Shown: piece by piece, positions 27,869 to 36,800 of the stretch
Numbering within the stretch: position 1 is the first letter of the stretch
How the letters are laid out: each line of letters begins with the position of its first letter
Translations under genes and position numbers: made by a program
Assembly (NCBI GenBank): GCA_016713765.1
Contig: JADJON010000003.1
Location: forward strand, 1,116,001-1,180,000
Origin: Bacteroidota bacterium
GTDB lineage: Bacteria; Bacteroidota; Bacteroidia; AKYH767-A; 2013-40CM-41-45
Length of the DNA stretch: 64,000 nucleotides
Direction of reading: 5' to 3'
Notes under the pieces: model-generated
Databases searched by the model: none
What the model was told of the DNA's origin: nothing
The model's input: only the letters and a program-made list of their open reading frames with translations

Positions 27869-28234
27869 TCACTTCATCGAATGCAGCGCCACCCGGTTTC
27901 CTTCAGTATCCATGAAGTGGGCCATGAAACCGTTCTGACCGATGGACGTTTTGTGCATCAGAATCTTGCCTCCTGCTGTTTCCACCCGCGAAAGCGGACC
28001 GCTGAGGTCCTCGCCTCCGTTGAGGTAGACAATCGTCCCTTTGTCCGATGGTTCATATCCTTCGCATTGAACGAGTCCGCCGCCCACCCCTTCCTGATCC
28101 CACGCGATGATCCCGTACCGACCGTCCGGAAACGGCATCTCACCGATATCGGTGCCCAGTACTTTTGAATAAAATGTCTTAGCCCTTTCGAAATTCTTGA
28201 CCGGTATTTCAAACCAGTTGAGTGCGTTTTTCAT
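27869..28234 (-). CDS. VOC-family protein
   Basis: 121 residues from the ATG at 28234, whose product begins 'KNALNWFEIPVKNFERAKTFYSKVLG', the usual VOC N-terminus; an upstream ATG at 28279 would add 15 residues of no family character. Module two ends 'NGFMAHFMDTEGNRVALHSMK'. The metal residues of true glyoxalase I are only partly present (Glu in 'DTEGN'). The product is cytosolic and the reaction is unknown. A 35-bp polarity-free gap separates it from the divergent next gene region. Confidence 0.87.
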   Translation of the reverse strand: MKNALNWFEIPVKNFERAKTFYSKVLGTDIGEMPFPDGRYGIIAWDQEGVGGGLVQCEGYEPSDKGTIVYLNGGEDLSGPLSRVETAGGKILMHKTSIGQNGFMAHFMDTEGNRVALHSMK

Positions 28235-28475
28235 CGTGTCAGTTGAAATTGATTGTTGAATAGCCGAAGGCTCATGCATTGTTGGTTGATTGTCCGGCCA
28301 TCATACCTGTGCCGTGGAAGTTACAAATTCATGCATTGCGAAAGAAACAAACCACAGTTACAAGTTTCAAGTTACCGTAACCGCATAAGGACTGGGGGGA
28401 GAGCAAGCAGGGCACCCTGGTTTCCGCCCTTCTGCTGTACCTAAGCTCCGGCACAATCGTTGGTTAGCGATCCAC

Positions 28476-29234
28476 ATGCGTTACTTCACAGCCCTGCTGC
28501 TCTTCTTCTCTACCATCGCCTTCGGGCGGGAACCCAGAACCCTGAAAACCGACACCGGACAGGTGGTCCTGCATTTTCACCGGAACGGGCATACTTCGAC
28601 GGTGGAATGGACGGACCTTGCAGGTCGCTATGGCGTCAGTTACGCGCTCGATGCGAAAGGGAAAGAAATCCTGCGCTTACAGACACGACGCTTCGCGGGA
28701 CATGCAACAGTACACTTTTCCTATCATGCAAACGGATCGGTAGCGCTGGCCGAATATTCGAATGCGCCGGATGCCGGTATCCAGTGGTACCGGGCAAGGT
28801 ATCGCTTCGATGAATCAGGAAATCAAACAGGTTTTGAAGAACAAGGACATGATAATTACGGTCCGGTGCCACGGCCCGGGATAAGGCCATCTGAGCGGAT
28901 GCCGGCACCGCGCGAAGCCTGTCAGGAACCGGTGATCAACACCTACTTTATCGTGAATCCGTTGGACTATCCCGTTCTGGTCCACCTGCTACCGAAGCAT
29001 CCTTCACCTGCATCGAAGGACACTGCCTGCATTGTCTATCCGGCCGATACACTCAAAGGCGGAGCCTGGATCACGGGGGATGCCACTGGGGATGTTGGTG
29101 CTGTTTTAGACTGGCGGCTGACCGCCTTGAAAAACGGGAGTTTGAACATCCAACCGATCATTGTCAAAACAGAAATTCGGGTTCAGGGCTCCAGGCAACG
29201 CGACCATTTTCTGGTCCTGGGGGTCGGCCGGTGA
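28476..29234 (+). CDS. Exported protein of unknown function
   Basis: 252 residues with a clear signal peptide ('YFTALLLFFSTIAFG'). The first half contains short YD-like strands ('RYGVSYALDAKGKEIL', 'RYRFDESGNQTGFEEQG'), a pattern seen in secreted RHS-like fragments, but too few copies for a firm call. The second half has two Cys, 'REACQEPV' and 'DTACIV', spaced about 60 residues apart, which could form a disulfide outside the cytoplasm. I do not recognise a family. It may be co-transcribed with the membrane protein that follows 80 bp downstream. Confidence 0.65.
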   Translation: MRYFTALLLFFSTIAFGREPRTLKTDTGQVVLHFHRNGHTSTVEWTDLAGRYGVSYALDAKGKEILRLQTRRFAGHATVHFSYHANGSVALAEYSNAPDAGIQWYRARYRFDESGNQTGFEEQGHDNYGPVPRPGIRPSERMPAPREACQEPVINTYFIVNPLDYPVLVHLLPKHPSPASKDTACIVYPADTLKGGAWITGDATGDVGAVLDWRLTALKNGSLNIQPIIVKTEIRVQGSRQRDHFLVLGVGR

Positions 29235-29313
29235 CGGAAGTCAGTATTTTTTCTGATCTTCATCAAAGCGTACGCATTCAGCTATTGATATTTTTAAAAA
29301 TGTCGTTCGATTG

Positions 29314-29808
29314 ATGATGAAAACACCTGCTTCGCGCCTGGCATTTTTACTTTTAATCCTGTTGCATCTGACCCTGGGCTTTTCGGCAATCGGTGGCGGA
29401 CTTTTGCTGATGCTGGAACCCGACGGCGGGCTATTGCACATGCAACAAGGGTGGTTGCATGGATCCGTGTTTCCGAATTTCTTCCTGCCGGGACTGATGC
29501 TCACCACAGTGATCGGGATCATTCCCTTACGTGTCGCATTCGGGCTGAATAGCGGTTTAAAGCGTTGCAGTCCTGGTTATATCAATGTGTACCGCTCCAG
29601 ACACTGGGCCTGGACCTGGTCACTCTACTACGGAATCATCCTGTGCGCTTGGATCGCTATCCAGCAATTGCTGACCCAATACTTCATCCTGCAGCTGGTC
29701 ATCCTGCTCTCCGGGATCCTGATCATCGTCCTCACACTGACACCCTCCCTGATGCACCGCTACCACATGAACCCCAGGGAACAACTGGAAGCGGAGACCA
29801 GAGAATGA
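29314..29808 (+). CDS. Four-helix membrane protein of unknown function
   Basis: 164 residues with four predicted transmembrane segments (LAFLLLILLHLTLGFSAIGG, FFLPGLMLTTVIGIIPL, WSLYYGIILCAWIAIQQLL and LQLVILLSGILIIVLTLT regions) and a charged C-terminus. The start is the ATG at 29314; a TTG one codon upstream belongs to the same frame. No catalytic motif is visible. It is followed after about 90 bp by the DUF6544-type gene on the same strand, with an inverted repeat in the gap. Confidence 0.72.
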   Translation: MMKTPASRLAFLLLILLHLTLGFSAIGGGLLLMLEPDGGLLHMQQGWLHGSVFPNFFLPGLMLTTVIGIIPLRVAFGLNSGLKRCSPGYINVYRSRHWAWTWSLYYGIILCAWIAIQQLLTQYFILQLVILLSGILIIVLTLTPSLMHRYHMNPREQLEAETRE

Positions 29809-29817
29809 GGGTGGTAC

Positions 29818-29884
29818 AGGGTTCCGAGTTCCGGGTTTCGGGTTGACTACTATGACCCGGAACACGAAACGCGGAACCCGGAAC
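29818..29884. repeat. GGTTCCG-word inverted repeat
   Basis: Left arm words GGTTCCGAGTTCCGGGTTTCG (29819-29839) pair with the right arm ACGAAACGCGGAACCCGGAAC (29864-29884), about 20 of 22 bases. The loop contains GACTACTATGACC and further CCGGAAC words. The element fills the gap between the membrane protein and the DUF6544-type gene. It resembles the low-complexity GGGTTCCG-rich spacers seen in some Bacteroidota, and a transcribed copy would fold into a hairpin. Confidence 0.6.
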
Positions 29885-29898
29885 AATCAACCCAAATC

Positions 29899-31017
29899 AT
29901 GCGCATTTTACTACTCATCCTCCTTCTGCTCCATGGCCTGATCCACCTGATCGGTTTCGTGCATGAGTTCCAGTTGGCAAATGTCCGACAACTGAGTGGC
30001 AAGCTATCCGTGCCCGTGGGTTCGATCGGCTTGAAGGTGTTGGGTGTACTGTGGCTTGCAACGACGGTTTTATTCCTGCTCGGCGCAGTACAAGTGTTGC
30101 GTTCACAGGAAAACTGGTCTATCCTGGTATTGATCGCGATTGCGCTTTCACAGCTACTCATCCTGCTCTACTGGAAAGATGCCAAAGCGGGCATGGCGGC
30201 GAATATCCTGCTCTTGCTCCTGGCACTGCCTGCACTTAAAGAAGTGCGCTTCAAGTCGGAGAACGAATCGTTGAAGCAGGCAATGCTCGATCAAGCAGAA
30301 ATTTTCCAGCCGGATTCCAATCGGATGGGTGAACTACCAGCGCCGGTTCAAGCCTGGCTACTTTCACATGCCGGAGGCCACCTCTCCGGAAAGCGATATG
30401 TTTCGCTGAAACAGACCGGCAGTATGCGGAGCAAGACGGATGGAAAGTGGGTGCCGTTCCAGGCGGAACAGACGGTGACCTGTAATCCTGCGGCTTTCCA
30501 ATGGAGTGTCCGTATGGACATGGCGCCCGGTTTGTTCGTGCTGGGTCGTGATCGGTTTGAAAACGGCAAGGGCCGAATGTTGATCAGGATGTTAGGACTG
30601 TTCAGTATCGCTGACGCGCAGGGACCGGAAACCGACCAGGGGACGCTGGTTCGTTACCTCGCGGAAATGATCTGGTACCCCTGGTTCGCTTTATCACCTG
30701 ACATCCTTTGGGAAACAATCGATGAACACCGCGCAATGGCAACTCTCCGCATCCGGGGAACGGAAGGCAGCGGAGTTTTTACTTTTAACGATCAGCATCG
30801 TCCCGTAGCGTTCAATGCACAACGTTATTACGACCGAAAAGGAACCTCGACGCTCGAACATTGGCATGTGGAGATGGACCCGACTTCCTACCGGGAGTTC
30901 GATGGTGTTTCAGTTCCGACAAAAAGTGTCGTGCGTTGGGATCTGGAAGGTGGAAAATTCGAGTGGTTGCAATTGGAAGTCACGAGCATGACCATTCGGG
31001 AAAATCGTCAACCCTGA
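29899..31017 (+). CDS. DUF6544 (DUF6920)-type membrane protein
   Basis: 372 residues. Four hydrophobic segments occupy the first 115 residues (LLLILLLLHGLIHLIGFVHEF, VGSIGLKVLGVLWLATTVLFLLG, ILVLIAIALSQLLILLYW and LLLLLALPAL regions). A soluble domain follows with family words 'LPAPVQAWL', 'SLKQTGSMRSK' and 'FQWSVRMDMAPGLFVLGRDRFENG' (short pieces), then 'WYPWFAL' and 'FNAQRYYD'. This layout matches the DUF6544 family, whose role is unknown. The ATG at 29899 gives the hydrophobic start. No catalytic residues are evident. Confidence 0.82.
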   Translation: MRILLLILLLLHGLIHLIGFVHEFQLANVRQLSGKLSVPVGSIGLKVLGVLWLATTVLFLLGAVQVLRSQENWSILVLIAIALSQLLILLYWKDAKAGMAANILLLLLALPALKEVRFKSENESLKQAMLDQAEIFQPDSNRMGELPAPVQAWLLSHAGGHLSGKRYVSLKQTGSMRSKTDGKWVPFQAEQTVTCNPAAFQWSVRMDMAPGLFVLGRDRFENGKGRMLIRMLGLFSIADAQGPETDQGTLVRYLAEMIWYPWFALSPDILWETIDEHRAMATLRIRGTEGSGVFTFNDQHRPVAFNAQRYYDRKGTSTLEHWHVEMDPTSYREFDGVSVPTKSVVRWDLEGGKFEWLQLEVTSMTIRENRQP

Positions 31018-31029
31018 TCGTGTATTCAT

Positions 31030-31629
31030 TCACCGGCCGGTTGGTATCAGGCAGGTCTCCTTTCGCCAGGTACGCAGCGAACGATCTACACGTTGTCCGG
31101 CGCAGTCGAGAAATTCACCCTGTCCGTTCTTGCGCAGCTTTCGGGCACGGCCGTGGCGGATCTCGTCGATGAGGCGCTGCTCCAACTGTTCTTTTGAAAA
31201 ATGCGCGCAACCTTCGCCTATGCCCGCGCCCAATCGGTTGTTCCAGCGGTCCATCACCGATGACATGGAATCGGGCAGATGGACCTCTTCCACTTTTCCG
31301 CTTAGATAGTCCTGATAATTGCCCAACTCATGGGCTTCGCCGAGCTTCAACGCTTTCTTCCTCCCGATCGACTGCGTGAGTCGGGCCATCCAGTAAGCAT
31401 GCCGGAACGCGTCCACTTCCCCACCATCCTTATCGTGATCCAGTCGCGCGTCCTGTTCCAATTTCGTTGCACGGTCACGCGCCTCCAGCGAAATACGGTA
31501 AGCGCGTTTCGCGACAAACAGGTGCCCGACGACCCACCGCTTTTCCGCTTTGCTGAGACGCTTCCAGGCGGCCGGCGTTTGCGCTTGGGAAAACGTCACA
31601 AACAAGAACTGGAAAGCCAAAATCATCAT
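31030..31629 (-). CDS. DUF6973-like exported protein
   Basis: 199 residues from the ATG at 31629, chosen because it begins a signal peptide (MMILAFQFLFVTFSQAQ) and avoids the overlap with the upstream gene that the ATG at 31728 would cause. The key motif 'DAFRHAYWMARL ... LGEAHE' lies in the middle, with a His-Asp-Glu set ('DHDKDGGEVDAFRHA', 'EAHELGNYQD') that looks like a metal or active site of the DUF6973 family. A conserved Asn-Arg box 'MDRWNNRLGAGIG' follows. It is predicted to be periplasmic or exported. The reaction is unknown. Confidence 0.7.
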   Translation of the reverse strand: MMILAFQFLFVTFSQAQTPAAWKRLSKAEKRWVVGHLFVAKRAYRISLEARDRATKLEQDARLDHDKDGGEVDAFRHAYWMARLTQSIGRKKALKLGEAHELGNYQDYLSGKVEEVHLPDSMSSVMDRWNNRLGAGIGEGCAHFSKEQLEQRLIDEIRHGRARKLRKNGQGEFLDCAGQRVDRSLRTWRKETCLIPTGR

Positions 31630-31685
31630 GAAAGCTGATGTATGAGAAGGACGGGGATCCGCTAAAGCATCCATGGACAACACTT

Positions 31686-32129
31686 TCAAGCTCGCAGATA
31701 GGATAGACAGTTGGACCACACCAACCATAAGAATGTGATAGCAAAGCTGATGAAGAGGGTATTCATAAGGATCTCCCCCACTTTGAACTTCAGTTTTCTA
31801 GGGATCTGGTACATCGGATAATAGCTGAACTGGGTTAGGACCTTTCCGGTCCAATATGCGGCAATAAGACCGGTCAGCGCGACCGACAATCCAGTACCGT
31901 TCTTCAATTCTTCGGTGAAAAGCAGGCTTATGATACCGAAAGCGAAATTGAGTCCCTGAATATACCGGCCATACGTCTTGGCGATCTCCTGATTCAGGGG
32001 CTTCAACTTCTTGATGTCGTTATACCAGTCAAAGACCGCATGTCGTATATAGGGATAGACAATGGCGGTAAAGATCTGTCCGATACCACTTGCTACAATC
32101 AGCTCATTGGGAACTTCCCACGAAAGCAT
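31686..32129 (-). CDS. Small integral membrane protein
   Basis: 147 residues with three or four transmembrane segments (VASGIGQIFTAIVYPYI, YIQGLNFAFGIISLLF, GLSVALTGLIAAYWTG and LFISFAITFLWLVWS regions). Short charged loops, such as 'NDIKKLKPLNQEIAKTYGR', lie between them. I do not recognise the family. The stop lies 57 bp before the DUF6973-like start, so both probably share a transcript with the esterase upstream. Confidence 0.65.
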   Translation of the reverse strand: MLSWEVPNELIVASGIGQIFTAIVYPYIRHAVFDWYNDIKKLKPLNQEIAKTYGRYIQGLNFAFGIISLLFTEELKNGTGLSVALTGLIAAYWTGKVLTQFSYYPMYQIPRKLKFKVGEILMNTLFISFAITFLWLVWSNCLSYLRA

Positions 32130-32156
32130 ATCCGGATCGATTATTACTTGAATAGA

Positions 32157-33002
32157 TTAGTCCTGTAACCCCTCATAGGCGGCGTGCAGCAGTATCGAAC
32201 CATGGTTCTCCTTCTTGAAAAAGTGAAAACGCAATCGTCGCTTGTCTGCGTAGAAAGGTCGCAGCTTACGGTAGAGCGCTTTCGCGCCGCGTTCCATTAC
32301 ACGCCCCTCCTTCCCGACCGCGATCCTGACATCGGGCTGCGTCGTCAGGGTGACCGTCCGGTTCAGAAGGCTTTGGTTGTCCCACCACAAACTTGGGCTC
32401 ACGATCAGGTACTTCGAGAACCAGTCGGGATGGGTAAACAATACTTCGGTAGCCAATAGTCCGCCGAATGATTGACCAATCAGCGTACTCGTATTATTCG
32501 TCTTATAACGGGACCGTATGTAGGGTATCACCTCTTCGCCAAGATATCGGATAAAGGCTGCCGAGCCGCCGGTGGTCGGGAAATCCTTCTTGTCTTTCTC
32601 GACGGTCGTCGGGAAGGTGTAGTCGCGTTTCCGGTCGACGTTGGCGATCCCCACTACGATCGATGGCGGACACAGGTTGAGCCAGGGAAATCCGAGGAAA
32701 TACACCAGCCCGGCCATGTGAATGAAATCCTCATCCACCGAGCCGTCGAGCAGATAAATGACCGGGTAACGCACACTGTCTTGTTCGTTATAACCGGGCG
32801 GCAGGTAGATGTTCAGGGTTCGCTCCTCGTTCATCACAGTCGAGCGAATGATATCCGTGATCCCCAGCACGAACGGCTCGGTTCTCACCGGTCCGATTAC
32901 AGCAGGTTGCGCTTGCAGACCGGTCAACGTCAGAAACAACAGGCAAGTGAGTACGGCCGTTCCGCGGAAGTGGTTCAGGAGAAAGATTCGTCGCAACATC
33001 AT
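32157..33002 (-). CDS. Esterase D/IroE-like hydrolase, exported
   Basis: 281 residues, signal peptide about 1-31 (GTAVLTCLLFLTLTGLQA). It is an alpha/beta hydrolase of the putative esterase family (esterase D, IroE, enterochelin esterase): 'LNIYLPPGYNEQDSVRYPVIYLLDG', nucleophile Ser in 'GQSFGG', Asp probably in a strand near 200, and His in 'KENHGSILLHA'. The export signal suggests action on an extracellular or periplasmic ester. It is preceded by another hydrolase gene eight bases upstream, so the two are probably one operon. The substrate is unknown. Confidence 0.88.
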   Translation of the reverse strand: MMLRRIFLLNHFRGTAVLTCLLFLTLTGLQAQPAVIGPVRTEPFVLGITDIIRSTVMNEERTLNIYLPPGYNEQDSVRYPVIYLLDGSVDEDFIHMAGLVYFLGFPWLNLCPPSIVVGIANVDRKRDYTFPTTVEKDKKDFPTTGGSAAFIRYLGEEVIPYIRSRYKTNNTSTLIGQSFGGLLATEVLFTHPDWFSKYLIVSPSLWWDNQSLLNRTVTLTTQPDVRIAVGKEGRVMERGAKALYRKLRPFYADKRRLRFHFFKKENHGSILLHAAYEGLQD

Positions 33003-33009
33003 AGCGGGT

Positions 33010-33897
33010 CTAATTGGCCAGGTTCACCATGGCGCGAATGCGCTGAGCGATCTCATCGGCATAAAATTCAGGACCGCAGATGTGTGGATGGCGGATTTCG
33101 AAGAAAGACTTCGGCTCATGCGCATGATCGAATAATTCCCTTCCTAGTCGAAACGGGATCACTTCATCTTCCGTGCTATGGATGACCAGCAACCGTTTTG
33201 TCCATTGCCCGATCGCCGCCTTGCCGCTGTATTGCTCGCGCACAAGCAGGCGCCCGATGAAGCCCATTTTCTCCGCAGCGATATCGTCGTGGGAGGAGAA
33301 AGCGCCCTCAATGACCAGAGCGTCGAGGGAGGTCGATTTCTCCGGACCGACCACGGCAGCCAGGTGACCGCCGAGCGATTGTCCGTATAAGACGAGCCTG
33401 GTACCGTTCACATCAGGACGTGATCGGACGTAGTCCACTGCCGCACGACCATCCAGCAAAACCTGTTCGCGGGTCGCCTCGCCTTCCGACATACCGAAAC
33501 CGGAATAATCGAAGGCGAATACCTGGAATCCTTTCTCGACCAGTGGCACCAAGGCCTGGTATTGTGATAACAGACATCCTGCGTTGCCATGAAAATGCAA
33601 CAGGGTAATATCCGGTTTCATTCCGGTCGGACGGATCATCCAAGCGTTCAGTTTGTGGCCTCCGGATGTGGTGAACCAGGTGCTCTCCACGGTAAAGTTC
33701 CGTTTCAAGGTGTCGCCTTTACCGGAATAAAAAACCGGTTGACGAGTATCCCCCTGGAATTGAACGCGTGTAGTATCCCATTTGGAACTGAGTGTTGCGC
33801 CCTTTGCGTTGATCGGGATCGTTGTGGGATGCAGATAGGTTCTGTTGAACCCACATGCGGTACAGCATAATGCGAACGTCAAAATGCCCCAACGCAT
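33010..33897 (-). CDS. Alpha/beta-hydrolase, probable lipoprotein
   Basis: 295 residues from the ATG at 33897, whose first residues form a lipoprotein signal ('RWGILTFALCCTACG', Cys at about 15); an ATG at 33936 would add 13 residues. The catalytic domain has a typical BAAT/ABHD13-like layout: oxyanion region 'LHFHGNAG', nucleophile Ser in 'GQSLGGHLA', Asp in 'HSTEDEVIPF' and His in 'IRHPHICG'. It lies eight bases upstream of the esterase and shares its strand. The role is unknown, perhaps surface lipid or ester turnover. Confidence 0.87.
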   Translation of the reverse strand: MRWGILTFALCCTACGFNRTYLHPTTIPINAKGATLSSKWDTTRVQFQGDTRQPVFYSGKGDTLKRNFTVESTWFTTSGGHKLNAWMIRPTGMKPDITLLHFHGNAGCLLSQYQALVPLVEKGFQVFAFDYSGFGMSEGEATREQVLLDGRAAVDYVRSRPDVNGTRLVLYGQSLGGHLAAVVGPEKSTSLDALVIEGAFSSHDDIAAEKMGFIGRLLVREQYSGKAAIGQWTKRLLVIHSTEDEVIPFRLGRELFDHAHEPKSFFEIRHPHICGPEFYADEIAQRIRAMVNLAN

Positions 33898-33963
33898 CAA
33901 ACTGGTTACAGGATCAACCGCGCTGGAAAAAATCATTTTGTCATGGATTAAGGTATGGGCACA

Positions 33964-34848
33964 TCATCCGATCCTTACCGATGTCATGGTTAACGACCCG
34001 GCGACAGCCTTGTCATTGAAGAGACTTACTTCATCCTTTTCATCCTTCAACGCGACAGTATAAAGGAGCGGTAAAAAATGTTCCGGAGTCGGAATGGCCA
34101 GATCAAACGCCTTTCCCTGCGAACGGAATTTTACCAGCGACTGGTGATCGCCTTCCAGAATGAAGCGTTTCATTTTCTCACTTGCCTCCCGGGCCCAGTC
34201 ATAGGCGTAATCGACCGCATTGAGCTTATCCCATGCCACCATGCCGAGATTATGCACCATGTTTCCGCTACCGATGATTATGATCCCCTTGCGGCGTAAG
34301 GACGACAACTCACGGGCCAGTTCATAGTGATACTCCGGTGTCTGGTAATGATCGAGACTCATCTGAATGACCGGCACATCCGCCTTTGGGTATAGATGCT
34401 TGATGACCGACCATGCTCCATGGTCGAGGCCCCATTTGTCGTCGAGCCCGACTTCCGTCTTCTTCACCAACGCTTTTGTCTCCCGCGCCAGTGTCGGGCT
34501 TCCGGGTGCGGGATATTGCACGTCAAACAGCGCTTTGGGAAATCCACCGAAATCGTGGATGGTAGGAGGATTGGGCATGGCGGTTACGAAAGTCCCGCGA
34601 GTCTCCCAGTGCGCGGACACACACAGGATTGCACGGGGCTTGGGCAATCCGGCCGCTACGGACCGGAAACCCTGCACGAATTCATTCTCCTCGATCGCGT
34701 TCATGGGACTGCCATGTCCGAGAAAAAGTACGGGCATTTTCTCTGTTGGCGCGAATGTCTCCGCCAGTGCGCCCAATTCACCAAGTTTCATTGCTGCTGC
34801 AGTAATTGGCAGGATCGCCAGTCGTCTAAGAAATTCGGATCGGTCCAT
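33964..34848 (-). CDS. ygiD: 4,5-DOPA-extradiol-dioxygenase-like protein
   Basis: 294 residues of the extradiol ring-opening dioxygenase class III family (YgiD type). The metal His residues are in 'LFLGHGSPM' and 'VSAHWETRG', with the third in 'GSGNMVHNLG', and 'DHGAWSVIKHLYP' holds the catalytic His. E. coli YgiD can cleave DOPA; the natural substrate is not established. About 30 N-terminal residues before the enzyme core form a helix with a double-Arg ('FLRRLAILP'), a feature seen in many Bacteroidota homologues. It is 51 bp from the GNAT gene on the same strand. Confidence 0.9.
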   Translation of the reverse strand: MDRSEFLRRLAILPITAAAMKLGELGALAETFAPTEKMPVLFLGHGSPMNAIEENEFVQGFRSVAAGLPKPRAILCVSAHWETRGTFVTAMPNPPTIHDFGGFPKALFDVQYPAPGSPTLARETKALVKKTEVGLDDKWGLDHGAWSVIKHLYPKADVPVIQMSLDHYQTPEYHYELARELSSLRRKGIIIIGSGNMVHNLGMVAWDKLNAVDYAYDWAREASEKMKRFILEGDHQSLVKFRSQGKAFDLAIPTPEHFLPLLYTVALKDEKDEVSLFNDKAVAGSLTMTSVRIG

Positions 34849-34898
34849 GGAACTGACCTTGCTGATTCTTTAAAGGTACGGAATCCGTTTTGGAAGCG

Positions 34899-35354
34899 TC
34901 ATTCCAGTGTCTTATGAAAACAAACGCTGGTGGCCACCTGCGCGTATTGCCCATAGTTCGGAATCCGCTCATACCCGCATCGCGTGTAAAGGGCGATCGC
35001 TTCGGGTTGACGCTCGCCGGTCTCCAAGATGCAATTTCGATAACCGGACTCCCTGGTCCATTTTTCCAACTCCCGCAGGACGCTAACGGCTATTCGCTTG
35101 CCGCGCGCTTCCGGCCGTACATACATGCGCTTCACTTCCATGGTACCGGCATCGTAGGGTTTGACCGCTCCGCAGCCCACTGCAATTTCACCATCATAGG
35201 CTACGACCACCTGCCGGATCTGGTCGATCTTATTGAACTGCGCGAAGAACGCATGTTCCTCGCCGTCGCGCTGCCGTAACTCCGCATCGAGGAGCTGAAC
35301 TAGTGACTGGAAATCCGGATTGGAGGAATCGGTCCTGGAAAGACGAATCATCAT
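34899..35354 (-). CDS. GNAT-family N-acetyltransferase
   Basis: 151 residues, a complete GNAT fold. Acetyl-CoA binding is shown by motif A: 'VKRMYVRPEARGKRIAVSVLREL', with Arg/Gly at 'RGKRIA' and the following helix. 'GYRNCILETGERQPEAIALYTRCGY' is the later strand-helix pair (short pieces). It transfers an acetyl group to an unknown amine. 'RTDSSNPDFQSLVQLLDAELRQRDGEEHAFF' at the N-terminus is the pattern of a common Bacteroidota subfamily. The cytosolic product stands between the dioxygenase and 2H-phosphoesterase genes. Confidence 0.92.
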   Translation of the reverse strand: MMIRLSRTDSSNPDFQSLVQLLDAELRQRDGEEHAFFAQFNKIDQIRQVVVAYDGEIAVGCGAVKPYDAGTMEVKRMYVRPEARGKRIAVSVLRELEKWTRESGYRNCILETGERQPEAIALYTRCGYERIPNYGQYAQVATSVCFHKTLE

Positions 35355-35377
35355 GAATGCACTTGAGCGTCGAAAGG

Positions 35378-35914
35378 CTAACGCAAAGGTAACGGAATGC
35401 GTTCAAGTTCCCGGATGGCGACGCCATCGTATTCGATCAGGGTTAGCGCCTTGACGCTTCCCCGGATCTCCAAAGTCTCGGCGTTCCACTCGTCCGTCCA
35501 GCGCTTGCACACCTCCGGGTCCGGATCGTTGGCTACACCGATGTGTGGAATAAAATCGATATCGAATCGATGATGGGGCCGAAACCGGCCTGCATACAAT
35601 CGGTCGTGCAGTTTGACCTCGCTGAATCCTTCATCGGGCACCAGAAAGACGTGATACATATTGGAAAAGGCATCTCGGTTGATCAACGCGCAGCGCAAAG
35701 CGAAATCGATCGGGCCGGCATCTCCCAAACGCGTCCTGACCTCTGCGGAAAATGCTGTCGGGTCGCCATCTGGAATTGGAAAGACCAGCGTGAAATGCGG
35801 TTCCACTACGCGATAAAAAAGCGGATCGCGGGTGGAACGATACGCTTGCAGCCGATCCCGGTCCGAACCGGATAATTCAGGATAGGCGATAACCAGATGG
35901 GATACTGCTGCCAT
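35378..35914 (-). CDS. 2H phosphoesterase (2'-5' RNA ligase-like)
   Basis: 178 residues. The two His motifs of the 2H superfamily are present, as 'PHFTLVFP' near residue 40 and 'PHIGVA' near residue 127. The first is the canonical HxT; the second has Gly in place of the usual Thr/Ser, so catalysis may be altered. The family includes cyclic phosphodiesterases and RNA ligase-like enzymes. The product has no signal peptide. It starts 143 bp from the gap before the SGNH hydrolase and has no evident RNA-related neighbours. Confidence 0.82.
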   Translation of the reverse strand: MAAVSHLVIAYPELSGSDRDRLQAYRSTRDPLFYRVVEPHFTLVFPIPDGDPTAFSAEVRTRLGDAGPIDFALRCALINRDAFSNMYHVFLVPDEGFSEVKLHDRLYAGRFRPHHRFDIDFIPHIGVANDPDPEVCKRWTDEWNAETLEIRGSVKALTLIEYDGVAIRELERIPLPLR

Positions 35915-36056
35915 TACAGTTTGGACAAGCTTTACACGCTATAACTATTGCCGCTACGGTCAGCCTTCCTGTCAAAGCCTCAGCAGGTAATCGATAGCCG
36001 AATCCTGCCCGGCTGCAGGCCTTGTATGCGAACGGAACGGCACGACAAGGGATTCG

Positions 36057-36674
36057 TCATCGCGCGACCGTCAGATGTTCGGAACGACCCTGAGGCTCCT
36101 CCAGCCCTTTGTCTTTGAGCAAATAATCCGTCAATTGCCTGGCGGCGTTCTCGCATCCCTGCTGATTGAAGTGAACACCGTCGAAGAAATCCATGTCATG
36201 GAAGCTCATCGCAAGTGACCGGAGGTCATGCTCACGAGCCAGTCGCTCGATAACAGCATTGAATTCCTCGACCTTCTCGTTCATGGAATAATTGTATGGG
36301 TAGACGACTTTCTTCGTGAAGCGCGGGATGTGCAGCAACAGTACATTGTTATTCACAGAAAGCAATCGGAGTTTGACGATCAATTGCCGATACGCGATTT
36401 CAAAATCGGCCAGTGATACCTTCTGTTTTATATCGTTGGTTCCGATCATCACGGTGATGATGCCCGGGTGTAAACTTTTGAAATTCTGCATGAGCGGATT
36501 GATGGATCGCTGAAGGTCCATCGTCGTGAATCCATTGGTTGAATGATTGACCACATGCCAGCTTTTATGCAAGTGTCGCATGAGATGATCTCCACAAATC
36601 TCCGGGTAACCCAAATAACTGCGGGCGCCGAATGTAATGCTGTCACCGAATGATAAAAGTGTCTCCCAATTCAT
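36057..36674 (-). CDS. SGNH/GDSL-type hydrolase
   Basis: 205 residues with all four SGNH blocks: block I 'LLSFGDSITFG', block II Gly in 'GFTTMDL', block III 'MIGTNDIK', and block V 'DGVHFNQQG' with Asp and His. The Ser-Asp-His triad is complete. It is an esterase or lipase-type hydrolase of the TAP-1/GDSL family, which includes arylesterases and acyl-protein thioesterases. No signal peptide is visible, so it is probably cytosolic. The C-terminus is basic. The substrate is unknown. Confidence 0.9.
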   Translation of the reverse strand: MNWETLLSFGDSITFGARSYLGYPEICGDHLMRHLHKSWHVVNHSTNGFTTMDLQRSINPLMQNFKSLHPGIITVMIGTNDIKQKVSLADFEIAYRQLIVKLRLLSVNNNVLLLHIPRFTKKVVYPYNYSMNEKVEEFNAVIERLAREHDLRSLAMSFHDMDFFDGVHFNQQGCENAARQLTDYLLKDKGLEEPQGRSEHLTVAR

Positions 36675-36800
36675 GGAATATGTTTTAGAATCTGGTTAGG
36701 GGAATATTCCTGCTTCTGCCAGGCAATTGGAAACTGATTCAAGATAGGCTCAAGGAATGAAAGATAGGATTTTAACATTATCCGTACTGTCACCAGAGCA

